DNA of 64,000 nt. It comes from Hydractinia symbiolongicarpus (Eukaryota; Cnidaria; Hydrozoa; Anthoathecata; Hydractiniidae). The notes beneath the pieces were generated by a model. It saw nothing but the letters and a program-made list of their open reading frames with translations. It was not told the DNA's origin and ran no database searches. Where the stretch lies: assembly GCF_029227915.1 (NCBI RefSeq), contig NC_079879.1, positions 26,354,501 through 26,418,500 on the forward strand, written 5' to 3'. Shown here piece after piece: positions 1 to 13,100 of this stretch. Positions within the stretch are counted from its first letter, which is position 1. The number at the start of each line of letters is the position of its first letter. A program made the translations under genes and the position numbers.

Positions 1-2548
1 ATTGTTTTTCTTCTTTTTATTTACTATCAGAGTTTTTTTATCATCTTTTTCGTCGCATTCGTACTGGGGATAGTTGTCAAAATTGTAAACATTTAAGTCA
101 ATTTCGTATTTAAACTTAGCTTTCCCTGTGTAAGAACGGTAGCCGACTAGTTCTTTCGTTTTTGAAACCTGATCTATTTTTTCTTTTTTCTCAACTCTGC
201 GTTTTTGACCACTTGTGGTTCGAATCCTTTCGCTTGGAATAATTCTTGCCTTTTTACGATTTGAATCTGTGGTATTCTTATTTGCGTGTTTGTTTTTCAC
301 TACCGACAATTCTGAAGGCGGTAGCTGGAAAACAGGAAGGTCGTATGTATCTTTTTCGTCATTGCTTTCATCCGTTGAGGAACGTGCTGAAGTTTGTTGA
401 TTTTGTGCCATATAATTTTCCATCTAAAGCAGAAAAAATAGATTCTAATAACTTATTTTGTCCGTCCGTCCGTCCTTTCGTTAGTTAACAAAAGAAACTT
501 ACAAAATTTCCATCATACTCCTCTATATACTCAATTTCTTTCTCATATTCAATCCAAGGATATGGATCCGGAGATGGCAATTTTTCAATGTTTTGATCTT
601 TAACTATTTGCTCAACAGTTTCATTCCCTTCTTCCTTATTTTCCCCTTTTTCTTCGTCGTCAACGTTATCGGCCTGGTTCGTTTCCTTCTCACTTTCCGA
701 CACTGACGTTATTGTTTCATATTCGCTTGTATCTGAATCATTATACTTTTCAAGTCTCCGATAACGTTTTGTTGTCTTCACTAAAAAAAAACAAGATAAA
801 TTTGCGACTATTTTAACAGCTAATATATTCTCAAAAATGTTTATGTAAACAATGTAAAACAAGAGACAAACCTTCTTCTTCTTTTTCAGGTTCTTTATTT
901 TCTTTGTCTTCTTCTTCGTTTTCATCTTGTTCTTCTTTGTCTTCATCATCCTCCTTGTACCCAACATCATCATCCTCTTCCAAATCTTTTTCAGAAGCAG
1001 CATCACCAAATGAAAAGGCGTCTTCTTCTTGGTACTCATCTGATGAAAGCTCGTATATATTCTCACTATCACCTACCTCGACAGGTGGAAGTTCTTCATC
1101 ACTATCACCTGCAAAAACGAAAAGAAAGATTATGCTACATGCGGAAACAAATTTCGAAATTACCCCCTACTTCTCTTTGAATTACTGTTAAACGTAACTA
1201 AAAATACTGTTTTGAATGAGAGTAAGTTTAAAAATGGTTGACTTAGCATGTTTAAATATAATCACAAACGGAATTCTGAAGTCACTAGAGAGTATCCTTG
1301 GTAAGTTGTTCAAACCGTCTCTAGCGTTTCTGATGGCACATATTTCGCGGTTGGCCTTAATCATACTATTTCTATCAACACTTCTGCCACTTCCCTCGCA
1401 ACAACACATAAAAATCTGATAGTATATGAATATTCACTTGGTATAATTTCTTGCAATTCTTCATCTTCCTCTTCATCATCCACCTCAGACTCGTACGCAT
1501 CATCATATTCTTCTTCCTCTGCCTCCTGATCTTCCGCACCAGCTAATTAGAAAAAATGAAAACAATCTCATCAACTTTAAGAAAAAAAGTGTTAAAATAG
1601 TCGATGTTTTTATTTATGTCTTCTGTACACGAATAATAAATCAGTCATTAAAACATAAGGTGGACATATAAATATAAAAAAGTTATTTTAAGAAAGATAA
1701 AAAGCTTTATTAATTCATCCACACACGTTTATTTACAATCAACAAGTCACACAAGGCTAAAATCCATAAGAAAAAAGAAGACAACAGTCCAGATGTTACA
1801 TAAAACAGCATCAAGATTGATTTCGATTGGCCCACGAACTTATTATGGCAAGTAAACACATGAATTATATATTGTCAAGTACATAGTTAACAAGCAACGA
1901 GTTAGCAACAGTCGAGACTTTGAAAGAGAATTGAATCAGCATTGGTTCTAAACCACAAGGTTGTGCCGCTTATAAAAGACATATTATCACAAGGAGTATC
2001 TGCGCCATACCTTGATTTTTAGCCCAGACCTCCTGAAGTTCTTCATCATCCATCAACAATGCCATGATGTTAACGTTGATGTCAATCTCCATAAGAGCGT
2101 CCCATGATTCGTACGGATCAAAATTTTTATCCTGCAGTGTCCTGTCTATCTCATCGTCTTCTGACAATGTACCCTAAATATTTAAATACTGACAATACGG
2201 AGACAGATAGAAAGCAATATTATTATAGATAAAGGTATCACAATAACGCCCAAAGGTTACGTTACAGGCAGAGATCGCTTCTATTTTTTTGGTGTCCATC
2301 TATAAAATTACAAAATACAAATCTTTTATTTTGGTATATCAATTCAACTTCTTTCTTATTTTCGTCCAATAAACTCAATAAATATTTTTTACCTCTTCAT
2401 CTTCATCATCTTCTTCTTCTTCTTTTTCTTCAGATTCTTCATCAGAAGATTTTAATTCTTCGCCATCAACAGGTGTTGGAATATTCTCGTATCTATTGTT
2501 ATAATCTTGGTCCTCATCATCCAGATACTGTTGGTTATAATCTCCCAT
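1..2548 (-). CDS. Acidic Glu/Asp-rich protein, six exons, 3' end beyond the window
   Basis: Exons in coding order: 2548-2393, 2173-2011, 1542-1438, 1108-872, 780-503 and 423-1, the last still open at the window edge. All introns are GT-AG and the phases join (0, 1, 1, 1, 0), giving 454 codons so far. The start MGDYNQQYLDDEDQDYNN is the first ATG of the reading frame. Exons 1-5 are dominated by Glu and Asp runs, interrupted by one ordered-looking segment in exon 2 (YESWDALMEIDINVNIMALL). Exon 6 changes to a Lys/Arg-rich, nuclear-localisation-like stretch (RKKARIIPSERIR) and then an aromatic patch (GYRSYTGKAKFKYEIDLNVY). I do not recognise the family. An acidic half followed by a basic half is common in nuclear chromatin or nucleolar proteins, but that is only inference. 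Confidence is good for the gene and nil for a function. Confidence 0.72.
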
Positions 2549-3890
2549 AATCGCTGTTTAAGTATCTTAAAGAGGAAAACAAATTTGATAAAAAGCTGAA
2601 ACTTAACTTCACATGCTCTGTTCCTCTATAAATGCATTGCCATTAAGAAGTTTTTAACAACCCGCTTTATTCACTAAGCAAGGAAATAAGATCTTATTCT
2701 AATAAAAGTGTGGCAAATCAGACAGCAGAAGACGAAAGTTAAGAACGCTAGATGCGTGGAAGTTTGTGACAAATAGCGTATATTCAAAGAAGCAATCGAA
2801 TACGTGTTTACATATAAAAATTACCTGATAAACACCGATCTGATTATAATAACATCACTTCATAATAATTATTTTTATTTCTAGTAATCTGTCTTGTTAG
2901 ATATTTAACTATTCTCATTTTACATGAAAAAATCATCTTAACTCCCACTTCGTATCTTATTCATACCATTTGTTTTAAAATCCAGAAATATATACTCGAT
3001 GTGTGTTCGTATATATTTTGTTAGTGTTAAAAAACTTAGCAACCCCCACATGTGCATGTCAGAGAGGAAGAAATGAATCAATTCATTTTTTCCATACACT
3101 CAAATTATGCATTATTAATTTTTTGAATATTACTGAAAATATTAAGTGTGAATAAGTTTCGTATTTTGATGACACGTATACTCTTCATTCTAAATCGACC
3201 TGGTGTCGAAATATTTCTTCAGGTATTAATAAATAAAAAAAATTCGTCACGAAATCAAGACAGCTCTATTTGGTTATATAACGGCTTTTCTCTATTTTTC
3301 TGTTTTTTTCAAATTGCAGTTGCGTTAAAACCAATTGAAACCATACATATTGTAGATATTAATTTATTTATTTGAATCTGGTGAGATTTGTAAGTTCTTG
3401 CGGTTAGAAAATTAGCAACATTTTAAATACTCAAAAAAATATCAACAATTCAAATGAATAGCTTCTGTATATTATTTTTTCAAGCTTTTTTAAGATAAAA
3501 CTTTGCTTTATCGAGTTAAAATTGTATTTATTTCATAAGAAAATATAATTCTCCGTGAAATTAGATTCTTTGTACAAACAAAAAATCTCAACTCTTTGTT
3601 TCCACCATAGTGGGTGTGGTATTATTAAAACGTTTGCAGGGATCGATTCATCAAAAAACTTAATTGATAAAACAAAAAACAAATAGCGTGTCTAACTACA
3701 CCTAATTAGTGGACATTCTGATCAGCAGAAAAAAACCTTGGTGCATCGTACATCTGCATTTAATAATCAGTAGTTGGAAAAAAAATTAAAAATAAAATAA
3801 AAATATAAAGAAAGAAAGTAAGAGAAATGCTAATTCTAGTTGGTGTTAGTTGTCTAACTCTTCCATGCTTTGATATTCAGTTCTCGTGCA

Positions 3891-3956
3891 TTTATTTTTA
3901 GATTATCTAAGAAATGTGGCTGGTTAGCCACATTTCTTAGATAATCTAAAAATAAA
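3891..3956. repeat. Perfect 31-bp inverted repeat with 4-nt loop
   Basis: The left arm (3891-3921) and right arm (3926-3956) are exact reverse complements separated by ggtt. The inner stem is AAATGTGGCT/AGCCACATTT and the outer part is AT-rich. It would fold to a very stable hairpin as DNA or RNA. No flanking coding sequence explains it. It could be a small foldback element, a hairpin RNA source or an end-repair artefact. Confidence 0.9.
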
Positions 3957-4027
3957 ATACTTGAAGTCCTCTTAATGTACTAATTATGCTAAGGGACTGA
4001 AGTAAAATAAATGTAACAATAGAACAT

Positions 4028-4194
4028 AGAAGAAGAAGAAGAAGAAGAAGAAGAAGAAGAAGAAGAAGAAGAAGAAGAAGAAGAAGAAGAAGAAGAAGAA
4101 GAAGAAGAAGAAGAAGAAGAAGAAGAAGAAGAAGAAGAAGAAGAAGAAGAAGAAGAAGAAGAAGAAGAAGAAGAAGAAGAAGAAGAAGAAGAAG

Positions 4195-4224
<30 letters not shown>
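4028..4224. repeat. GAA/TTC trinucleotide microsatellite
   Basis: Uninterrupted (aga)n of about 197 bp, roughly 65 copies, pure purine on the plus strand. It creates an artificial poly-serine reading frame on the minus strand that should not be annotated. Long GAA/TTC tracts can form triplex DNA; that is general knowledge, not something shown here. Confidence 0.97.
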
Positions 4225-4225
<1 letters not shown>

Positions 4226-7200
4226 CCTCAATTTACTATTTTACTTTTTTAATTCTAACAATTTTAAGCAAATTACCTATTAGAAGTGTCTAAAACCTCA
4301 GTCCCGTGTTTCTTACAAATGTGTTGCTTTTAAAAAAACTGGTTTATAGGAAGAATTTTAATTCGGTATACACAATAATTGAAATTTTAACATTGCTGAA
4401 GTCTTACTTACAAAGATAAAATGAATAAAGATATATACATAAAAAGAAAGAAGAAGAAGAATCAGTACCTGCAACCGCGCAACGTTTTTCGTTTTTCTTT
4501 CTTGGATTGAAATATTGCGATGTTTAGTTGATACCGTTATAACAAATAAAAACTTAACATTGAGTTTTACTTTGATTTGATTTTTTTTCATAGCAACGAA
4601 ATCTAAAATAAAAAAACATTAAAATTTAACGATTCATACTGCGCAAATAAATCCTCTCGCATCATGTCTATTATGCTTCCTGAAATCTAAGTGGATATGT
4701 AAGTTCATCGTTAGTAACGCAATGTTTCTCTTTTTCGTTGCCAAGATTTTGATTTGTTTCAAGCTAACCCAAGGATTTGTGCCTTTACTAAGAATTATAG
4801 CAGAGGCAAGGTGGCCTAAAGGGATACTCATTTCTCAATAAAACGGATAGCAGGTCAAAATGACAGTTTTCACATTTTCTCTTATTTTAATGACGCATTT
4901 ATGAGAGTCAGTTTTTTACTGTAAAAACGATCATTTTAACCATCCATAAAATGAACGATTTCGCCTTCTTCAGTGGCAAAAGATTCTCTCGCCTCGTTCT
5001 ATGTAACTTTTTCGAGAAAAGAAAAAAGTTCAGTTTCATTCAGAGTACTTTGAATAAGGCAGCATAATTTGTTCGTACTAAATTTCGTGTAGCGAATATG
5101 ATCTATTTCACGTCTATTATTTATATTATTTTTCACGTAGGTCCAAAATTCCCAATAAAATACAGACGTGTTTAATTTACGTAAGCTGTAAAAATTATGC
5201 GGCATATAACTCTATTTGTTTCAAATCATGAAAAACGGAAGTAAAGAAGAAAATTTGACGCTTAAAGAAGAGGCGAACAGCCTCGGCACAGCTGCTGATT
5301 GAAAATTCATGATGCTTTAGATAATTTCAAAAAACCAGATCCGCTGGTCTGGGATATCCCATAAAATCTTGACAATCGTTTAGTTTGTGTAATATTTAGT
5401 TAGCATCAAATCAAGTAAAAAATGGTTTTGCTGAAAGATTTGCTGTTTATTAAGAGGTAATAAATTAAAGCTGCTTTTTTAAAAAAGGAGAAATTTTGGC
5501 TTTAAACTTTGCAGCACAACAACGCATTATTATACTCACATTATACTCAGTAAATCTCTTCATTGGAAGTTTATTAAAAAATACTGGTTTTTACTTTTAT
5601 CCTTGAATGCTGAATCATTCATTTTATGGTTCAGTATTTTTACACATTTGTCAAACTGGTGATTATTCAGAAACAATATTAGATCTTTCTCTACATTGTG
5701 ATGGCCACGCTTAGATGATCACACTGTTTTATTAAAAATTACACAAGTTAAAGAAAAAATAACAAAACTACTATTAGTTGAATAACACGACGAAAATATT
5801 TTTATTTTTATTACTGAAGTTAGTAAACTATTTCATGAGTAAAGATAAAGAAAATAAGATTTGTAAACAAAGCTGAAACCGCCATATTGCACGTTTGATT
5901 TGTATATTTATCAAATTTGGCGCCATCTCATCACAACAAACTTCATCGTTTGAAGTTGGATGTATGTTGTGAAAAAGCGAACGAAATTACGAAAAAATAT
6001 TATTATGGGATGTGACCGGTGTTTTTAAAGTTCCAAGAAGTATTAAAGAAGGTTATAAAATACTGGCACTACGATTGTATGTAAAATATTCTTGTTTATC
6101 TTGAGTTAAAGTATTTTGAATTTTTGTTGGTAAGTACATCTCAAACTTGCTTCTTTTTTCCAACACAGCCATAAAAACGTTGTAAAAATGTTGCTAGGAA
6201 GGAGTATGGTTATTTATTTATGAAACAGTTATTTGTGTGTCGTTAATGTAGTTATTTTATTAGATTTTGGGATTTATACATTCCTTAATTCTTGCTACAT
6301 CGCCTAAACTTTACTTTGTGGCTGCCACAAAAAAGTTTTTTGCTCGCCTCTCCTTTAAGTCACCTTGTCCCAACCAGTCCTGTTTTTTGAAAATTAGCAT
6401 GAATAAGGTAGTTCGAGAAGATAAGATATATTTCGCCATTAAAATAAAAACACTAATAAATTGATACTAAAAGTAAAAAAAAACACATTGGCCGGAGCAA
6501 GTAGAAGACTCAAATTGTCTTATCATCAAACCCCGTTAATTCTTGAGCTATGAACAATTCATGTATTTTGTTAAAAACCTAAAAATGTAAAATCACACCA
6601 AGACATAAGGTTTAAAAGAAATCAAGTTACGTCATTGTCAGTTTCAAGAAGGAGGTTCTTTACAACCCTTTTATGGTCCTCTTGTTTTTATGGAACAGCC
6701 ACTCAGTAGTTTGTGTTTGTAAGTTGAAAAGACTGCATTGAATACTGCTACGCTTGCTGTATAAAACAAGATATTTTTTTTATCTGTTTTAATTTTTAAG
6801 ACTGATCACCTTTTAAATATTTTAAGTTTAAAAGAGATATAGTGGAAAACTCATTGTTTGATGTTTACTTACTTTCTTCTTTTCAAGACAAGAAAGGCAG
6901 GGTTCTGCAGTATACGGTTTGCAAACATGATTGTGCTATGAATTTGTTTACTAATAAAGCTAATAAAAGGCCTTTCGTCAAAGCCGGTCAAACAGTTAAA
7001 GATTATTAAGTTTTACGCATGCGCTTTATATGTTGACGGGTTCTTATTTTTGTATAGTTTACGCATGCTCTTTTTATTTTTGAGTTCTTGTTGTTTTTTT
7101 AGTTTTTTTATACAGTCCTCTAGTAAGACGTGTTTATTCATGAATTACCTCGTGGTTTTATTTCTGTTGTTCGATAACTTAATCAGAGAAAAACAGATTT

Positions 7201-8737
7201 TTTACACAAACCGTTTTCAACACAATTTTATTTAAGGAACAAACTGTGTAAAATCATATCCAAGTTTTAATGATGGATGTGAATTACTACACGTTGATTC
7301 CCTATTCTGGATTCTAAATCCAGTCACTTAGATGTGGCAGCCACAAATTTCTGCTCTATCCCCTCTTTCATCATTCCGAACGATTAGCTAAATAAAGATT
7401 GGTAGTGGCAAAACAAAGTAGGTGAAATGGAGGCGGTTTACAAGAAGCACAGAAATCTTGAGCTTGAGGCTGGCTATAGTGCTTTGTGCAACGCTTTTCT
7501 TTCACTTCAACAACTTTCTTGCCTTATTCATACACCCAAAAGCAGCACAACGAAGTCCATGTCTCTATGATTTAATACAGTAAATGAGAAGTTAAACTAG
7601 GTCCAGATCTCCCAATTGAAATGGTAGCTGCTATGTCGATTTGGTGTATAAACAAGCAACAATTGTTCTAAGCGACATGCACACTCTTTTCAATAAAAAT
7701 CAGCAATTTAACTTTGACCTAGAGGACAGCAATTTCTACACTTTCTTTCGTTTGAAACCGATTGCATTCTTCAACTGACAGGTGACAGGTGATAAACGAC
7801 ACGTGTCGTGTTTCACTTTGGAAAATTGAATATCAGAAATAGGTGCTTGGAAACTAAATAAATTGTTTGTATAACATCGAGTGTTGATCTGTTTTTTGCG
7901 TTTTTTGTTTTTTTCTATAACCCTAAACTTTCGAGTGTCTTCGTGATATTCATAGTTGCATCAAATTTCTTTAATTTTTTACTTTTCGGATATGCAGGAG
8001 TTTTCGAAAGTTGTAATAACCAAATTGCTTAAAAGGTTGAAACAATAACTGATCTACACCGCACACCGTATGGACACCTTTCCTGTCTATCTACAAACAA
8101 ATAAACTTACATTGTATTTAAAGTCCCAACTTACGCCACAGAAGAATTATGATATTTAGCTTTTGCCCGTACCTGTTATTTGCAATCAGAAACTACGGAG
8201 AAATTTATAGACGACTCACTGGATGTAGACTATCCACCACACTACTCGTCTTCATTACACTTGTTTGGGCAGAGTATCAGAAAACGGTACAGGAGCCCTG
8301 GAGACGGACGAGACCCTGGGGTAGGACTAAGCTCTGGGACGAACATATATCATTAGAAAGAAAAAAATTAATGTTTGCACTTTCTCCGGTGTTCACCTAA
8401 ACCTCTCACACTCCTGACACAACCTAACCAATTTGTTTGACATGAAATAAAATAAAATCTAACAGAACGACAGTCTCATAGTCTGTGTTAGCAATTCAAT
8501 GAGTGGTTACTCTTATCAAATAACCATAGCATAAAATAATGCATTGGCAAACCTGTAAAGAGAACCTCGTGGTACAAAAACAACAATCTTTTCTAAACAT
8601 ATCTTTTTCAAGAAAAAACATTTGCAAATATCCAATATTCAAGTTAAGGGAAGAACATATTCTCGAAGGCGCAAGAAATCTTTGTTATTTTATAGAGCTC
8701 AAATGGTCAGCTAAACTAATTCCTTAGTCAGACTGCT

Positions 8738-8743
8738 TTTATT
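8738..8743 (-). terminator. Poly(A) signal for the TGF-beta-like gene
   Basis: AATAAA on the minus strand, about 46 bp past the stop codon of the ligand gene. The position suits a short 3' UTR. Confidence 0.5.
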
Positions 8744-8788
8744 ATATTCCTTCATTGAATAAAAGTGTTGAGTTATATCTATAAAACG

Positions 8789-10141
8789 CTAATGTTTGTA
8801 ATATCCATTACAGGCACATTCATCCGCATCTATTCCCGGGACTTCTTTTTCATAAAGATTTTTCGTTTCGTCAATGTAAATCATTCGTATATTACTAAAT
8901 TTGGTTGCGATGCAGCAACTAGCAAATTTATAATTTGCGATGAGCGCAGAAAGGAATCTGCCATAACTTTTGGTCTCGCAAGATCCATCACAATAAAATA
9001 TATCAATTTCGTCCGGCTTAAAAATCCAAGAAAAGTCTCGAAGGTTGACACGTACACGTTTTCGGCAACACGTGGTTTGCCCAACATGGCATTCGTTACT
9101 AGGGCTTCTCTGAGGTTTCCGATTAATATATTCGACATCAAGATATATGGTAGAAGGGGCTTTCTCTCCGAATTCCCGTTTAATATCAAGTACATACGGT
9201 TTAGTCAAACTATTCGATTTGTGTTGAATCCAGTTAACTAGATTTCTCGTGACGTTTTTAGAAATCCAATCTTTTTCACTCAAAGATGACTGAAAAAGAA
9301 CTTTTCCGTCCTGCGAGATGTTAAAACTTTTATTTTTTGTGATCCCGGTGGTGAGTTTGATATTAAGAAAAGCTGAATAAATAGCATCGGTCATATAAAT
9401 ACCAGTGCTGCCAAAATCGAATTCGAAAATGTTTTTACCTAGAGAAAGTAAGAAACAATTACTGATCATAAAAAGAAGAAAGACGATCTAGTTTTGAATT
9501 TTTATGTAGTCATATACACGGAAGACACCTTAGATGGAAGAGGGGGGAGGGTGGGGGGGGGGGGGGGGGAGGGAAGGCATCTTTCATGGACGACCCTTGC
9601 AAAAACACTGACGCATGAGTGTGTTTGTGCAAGAGAGATAGAAATCTATATAGCATAATGGTTAAGCTTTCACATCTTTGGAATTACTGGTAATAATAGA
9701 GTTAAAAGCGTTAAGGTGTTTAACAGAAAAACGTTTAGACATCTTCGCATCAAGGATAAAAAAGGGCCACAGGTATTATTGGGAGCATGCGCAACTGAAA
9801 AACGCCCTTAACGCCCTTTATAGTGTGAACATAACTTATATTTTATTACCTGTTTTAGTAGGAGTTATGCTGACTTTGGATACTGTATGTTTGCTTGTTT
9901 CCATTTTACTCTGCATTTTACTCTTAACGTGATCTTTAACTGACAGTTCTATGGTGTTCTTGTCAATCACAGGTTCTGACTTCATTCCCAATCTATCAAG
10001 GATCAACCTCTTTATCGCATCAATAGTTTTTTTATCTGCTTTATCTGATGCTCGTTGTGCAGAACTCGGTCCGAATGTATGACATAAAAATAATATGAAG
10101 ATAACTGCATGACGAGAATTAAATTGGCGAGTAGTATACAT
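8789..10141 (-). CDS. TGF-beta superfamily ligand, activin/myostatin/TGF-beta type
   Basis: Two exons, 10141-9850 and 9438-8789, joined in phase 1 through a GT-AG intron, encode 313 residues. The protein starts with a signal peptide (hydrophobic HAVIFILFLCHTFG, cleavage likely near SSA-Q). The propeptide contains IDAIKRLILDRLGM, which matches the conserved alpha-1 motif of TGF-beta/activin/myostatin prodomains. The C-terminal domain has nine cysteines in the order C-x6-CC, FYCDGSC, SCC and ECAC, plus SWIFKPDEIDIFYC and IRMIYID. The extra N-terminal cysteine pair is the signature of the TGF-beta/activin/myostatin branch rather than BMPs. It would be secreted as a dimer and signal through type I/II receptor kinases. 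It is short for the family (usually 370-420) and lacks a clear RXXR furin site before the mature domain; the nearest candidate is RKPQR. A GC-rich poly-G tract lies just upstream in the intron. Confidence 0.87.
9541..9575. repeat. G-rich homopolymer tract
   Basis: A run of G broken only by single A or T residues, including 16 consecutive G, lies inside the intron of the TGF-beta-like gene. On the coding strand it is C-rich, so quadruplex potential would be on the non-template RNA opposite. Length may be unreliable in the assembly. Confidence 0.85.
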
Positions 10142-13100
10142 CTAAAGATAAAAGATACTAGCGTTTTTTAAATTTTATTTCATGTTAAAAGTTATATACC
10201 CTTAATGTTCTGCCGCTGTCAACAAAAACCTGTTGATTTTTTTTAAACGGTAAAGTTTTAAAGACTAATTAAGGTTAATTAGTCAAAGAAATTTACTGCC
10301 TAAATGTGAATATTCTTTTTACAAAAACGTTAGTTAGCTATGGCTGTGTTTCTTAAAGATTTAATGAAGGCATTTACTTTTTACACACATGTCTTTTGAC
10401 CTGGTACTTAAGTTACTAAAAATGCCTTTACATTGATAGAAAAAATTACCAGTTGCTTGAAGAAAGTTAATATCAAAAATAATATTAGAAATATAATAAA
10501 TATAAAAAATATGGTATAGCAAACCGTGTTACATATACTGTTTTTATAACCAGCTCTAATTTTGACCAAGTAAATAAGGTTGTTTCCAAGGTACTTAGTT
10601 GAAAGTAAAAAAAACTTTATTTAAAAGTTTATCACAAACCTTATCAAAAATTGCCCACAAACACCCAATTAGAACTTCACAGCGTCGTTATTATCGTACA
10701 AAAGACAATTCTTTAGCATTTGATCTTCTCATCTTCTTCATGGTTGATGAAGCGTGAGAGTTTTGTTTGTGAACATGTCAAGTTTTTTACATTTCAGTGA
10801 GCACAAGACAGACTGCAGAATAATATTGTACAGATGGTACTATTCTTTATCAACTAGTTGTTAGTACGTTGAGAAATCCGCGAAAAATTTCCTATAAAAA
10901 AACTCACAGAAATTAGCCTACTAATTTTCTGCTCAGGACTTTAGTCCACAGACAGACAAATATCATTATAATACAGAGATTTAATCGCATTAGCCGGGAA
11001 ACCGTGTGGGAACAGGAAATCAGTGCTGTGTCCTAATACTTAATATTTCAAAACTGTTTAAAATGCGCCGACATATTAAGCGTGGTCAAAAAATAGCCAA
11101 TTAAAGAACTGAATATTGAGAGCCTGCTGTATGTACCTTTGTTTTCACTACAAAAACATTACTTATTTACTGGATATGTTGTAAAAATAAGCATTTTAAA
11201 TAAGACCACACTTTGTCTAGATCCCAGCTGATACCTATATTATCCACTCGTCGCAAAGATTCAGTTTCGAAAATAATCTACGAAACTTGTTATAAACATT
11301 TGTGTGCCGATCCTTTAACCGTTCTATACCAGAATTCTGCTAAGAAAGTCTCTAAGTTAAAGCAATTGATTATAACAAAACGATAACACCAAGGAAACTT
11401 CAAAATCTTTGTAATGATAGCTCCAGCAGTAATGATTTGATGAGTTTAAAGCATCACTGTGTATATATGGATTAAAACACATTTATCATAGTTCCTAAAT
11501 ATGGTGCTGTGATCTGGGCTGGAATGCAACTGCTACAGCACCTCTCAGTGATCAGTTTACCAACACTAGCTGATGTCGCAGTGTTCCTTATTTGGAGAAT
11601 TAAGTAGAGAAAAGTAATTGATGAATACAATCACGGGTCGATAAAGGTTTTTAACTATGGATGAAAATAAAAATGGGCGGGTCAAATTTTTGTTTGAACA
11701 TTAGACTCGTTTAGTTAAACATTAATTAAACCTGATGCTAATCTCTTTGTAAATGTCAGCGACAAATTATATATTACTACTTTCAAATATTGACGCTCTG
11801 GAATCTCTTTTCTAAAACATCTTTATTCATCAATTCAGCAACATCACCACATATGGGAACTGACACTTGATGTATTAGCGCTGCTTTGTGACATTTTGAA
11901 TCACTTCGGTGCTTTCTTCCAATTTCTAAAACCATTTGAAATATATGCTGGATCCTTGTTATGTTCTTCAAAAACTTTATCTTCATTTAAAACACTGTAA
12001 TGGCAAAATACGCTTTCTTATTCAATGTTGTAGTGAATCCATGGAAAGGTTTTAAAGCAATGTGATTGACATTGCCTTTCACGGTTCCCGATTAACGTTT
12101 TCAGAAAATTATAATTTTCTGGAGGTCGATATATTGATGCATGTCATGTGACTTTGATGTATCAACAAAACTATTTACAGAATTAAACTATCGCTGATGG
12201 AGATAACAAAGTTTCTTTCACAATTATTGATTTGAAGAACGATCGAATTGACATGCTCTAAAGTAATAAATTACGAATTAATTATCTGTAACAAATTAAT
12301 TGAACAAAAATTTTGATGAACTAAAAAATTAAAAATATACATACCTTACGACTATTTTTTTATCGCTTTCTTAATTTTTCATATTTTTCTCTTTCAACCT
12401 TCTTGTTAAGCATTAAAAAGAATGTTTATTTAAAAAAAATGATTTGAATGCAGCTTTTCGTTATTATTGCGCATAATTGCACAGGTACCATAACATATCA
12501 ATTGTAATTAGCTCTCCTCCAGCGGTCTTTTTCTCTTTCTCACTTCTTTTCTCGTTTCTTCAGTTTTGCATAAAAGGTAGCAATAAAGTGGGTGACCATG
12601 CCCCCCCCCTGGCTCCCCCGGCGTCGCCGGCCCTGTTATAATGGCGCTAAGAAAATTAAAGCATTATTTTCACTATGCAGCAAAAAATAGAATGAAATAA
12701 TAATAAAAACTCATTTTTAGAAATTCAGATTCATTATTTTGTTGTTATCTTTGACTTTTGCCACCCGAAGCAGAATCTTTAAAATTACCTGGAAACGATA
12801 GAGAGGAGAGAGAAACAGCGCGGAGCCTGAACGCCATAAGATCAATGGTATCCAGGCTGCAACATTTATCTTCGGGATGTTTCTATTTTCTCAAAAGCCA
12901 ATAAGAATGCCCCTTCTTATTCTCAACCAATCAGTTGACAAATCTGAACGCAGATAGTAAATAATTTTAACCTCATGGACTGCGTACAAAGAGATTTTGT
13001 TTTCTTTACGTGTGGCCAGAACGTTCCGTGGCCAAATCACTCTTGCTAGTTAGTGAGCTAGTCACTGTGAAACTTATGTCGTATTATGTAAGAATTATTT

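Larger units (their letters stand above)
2549..8788. other. Intergenic region, no supported gene
   Basis: About 6.2 kb between two divergently unrelated minus-strand genes. Reading frames here are short, AT-driven and lack splice-compatible neighbours or recognisable motifs. It holds the perfect hairpin at 3891-3956 and the GAA microsatellite at 4028-4224. The rest shows nothing I can name. Confidence 0.5.

Noticed and set aside
3989..4231. Poly-serine reading frame
   Set aside because: It is simply the GAA/TTC microsatellite translated on the minus strand.
8149..8400. 83-residue plus-strand reading frame
   Set aside because: No recognisable motif, no splice context, and a repeat-like ending (accctgggg, gctctgggac words) that suggests mobile-element debris.
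8881..9241. Reading frames on both strands over the TGF-beta-like exon
   Set aside because: They overlap the conserved cysteine-rich domain in other frames and have no features of their own.
12600..12640. CpG-island promoter
   Set aside because: A tiny C-run and GC palindrome, far too short, with no gene start beside it.
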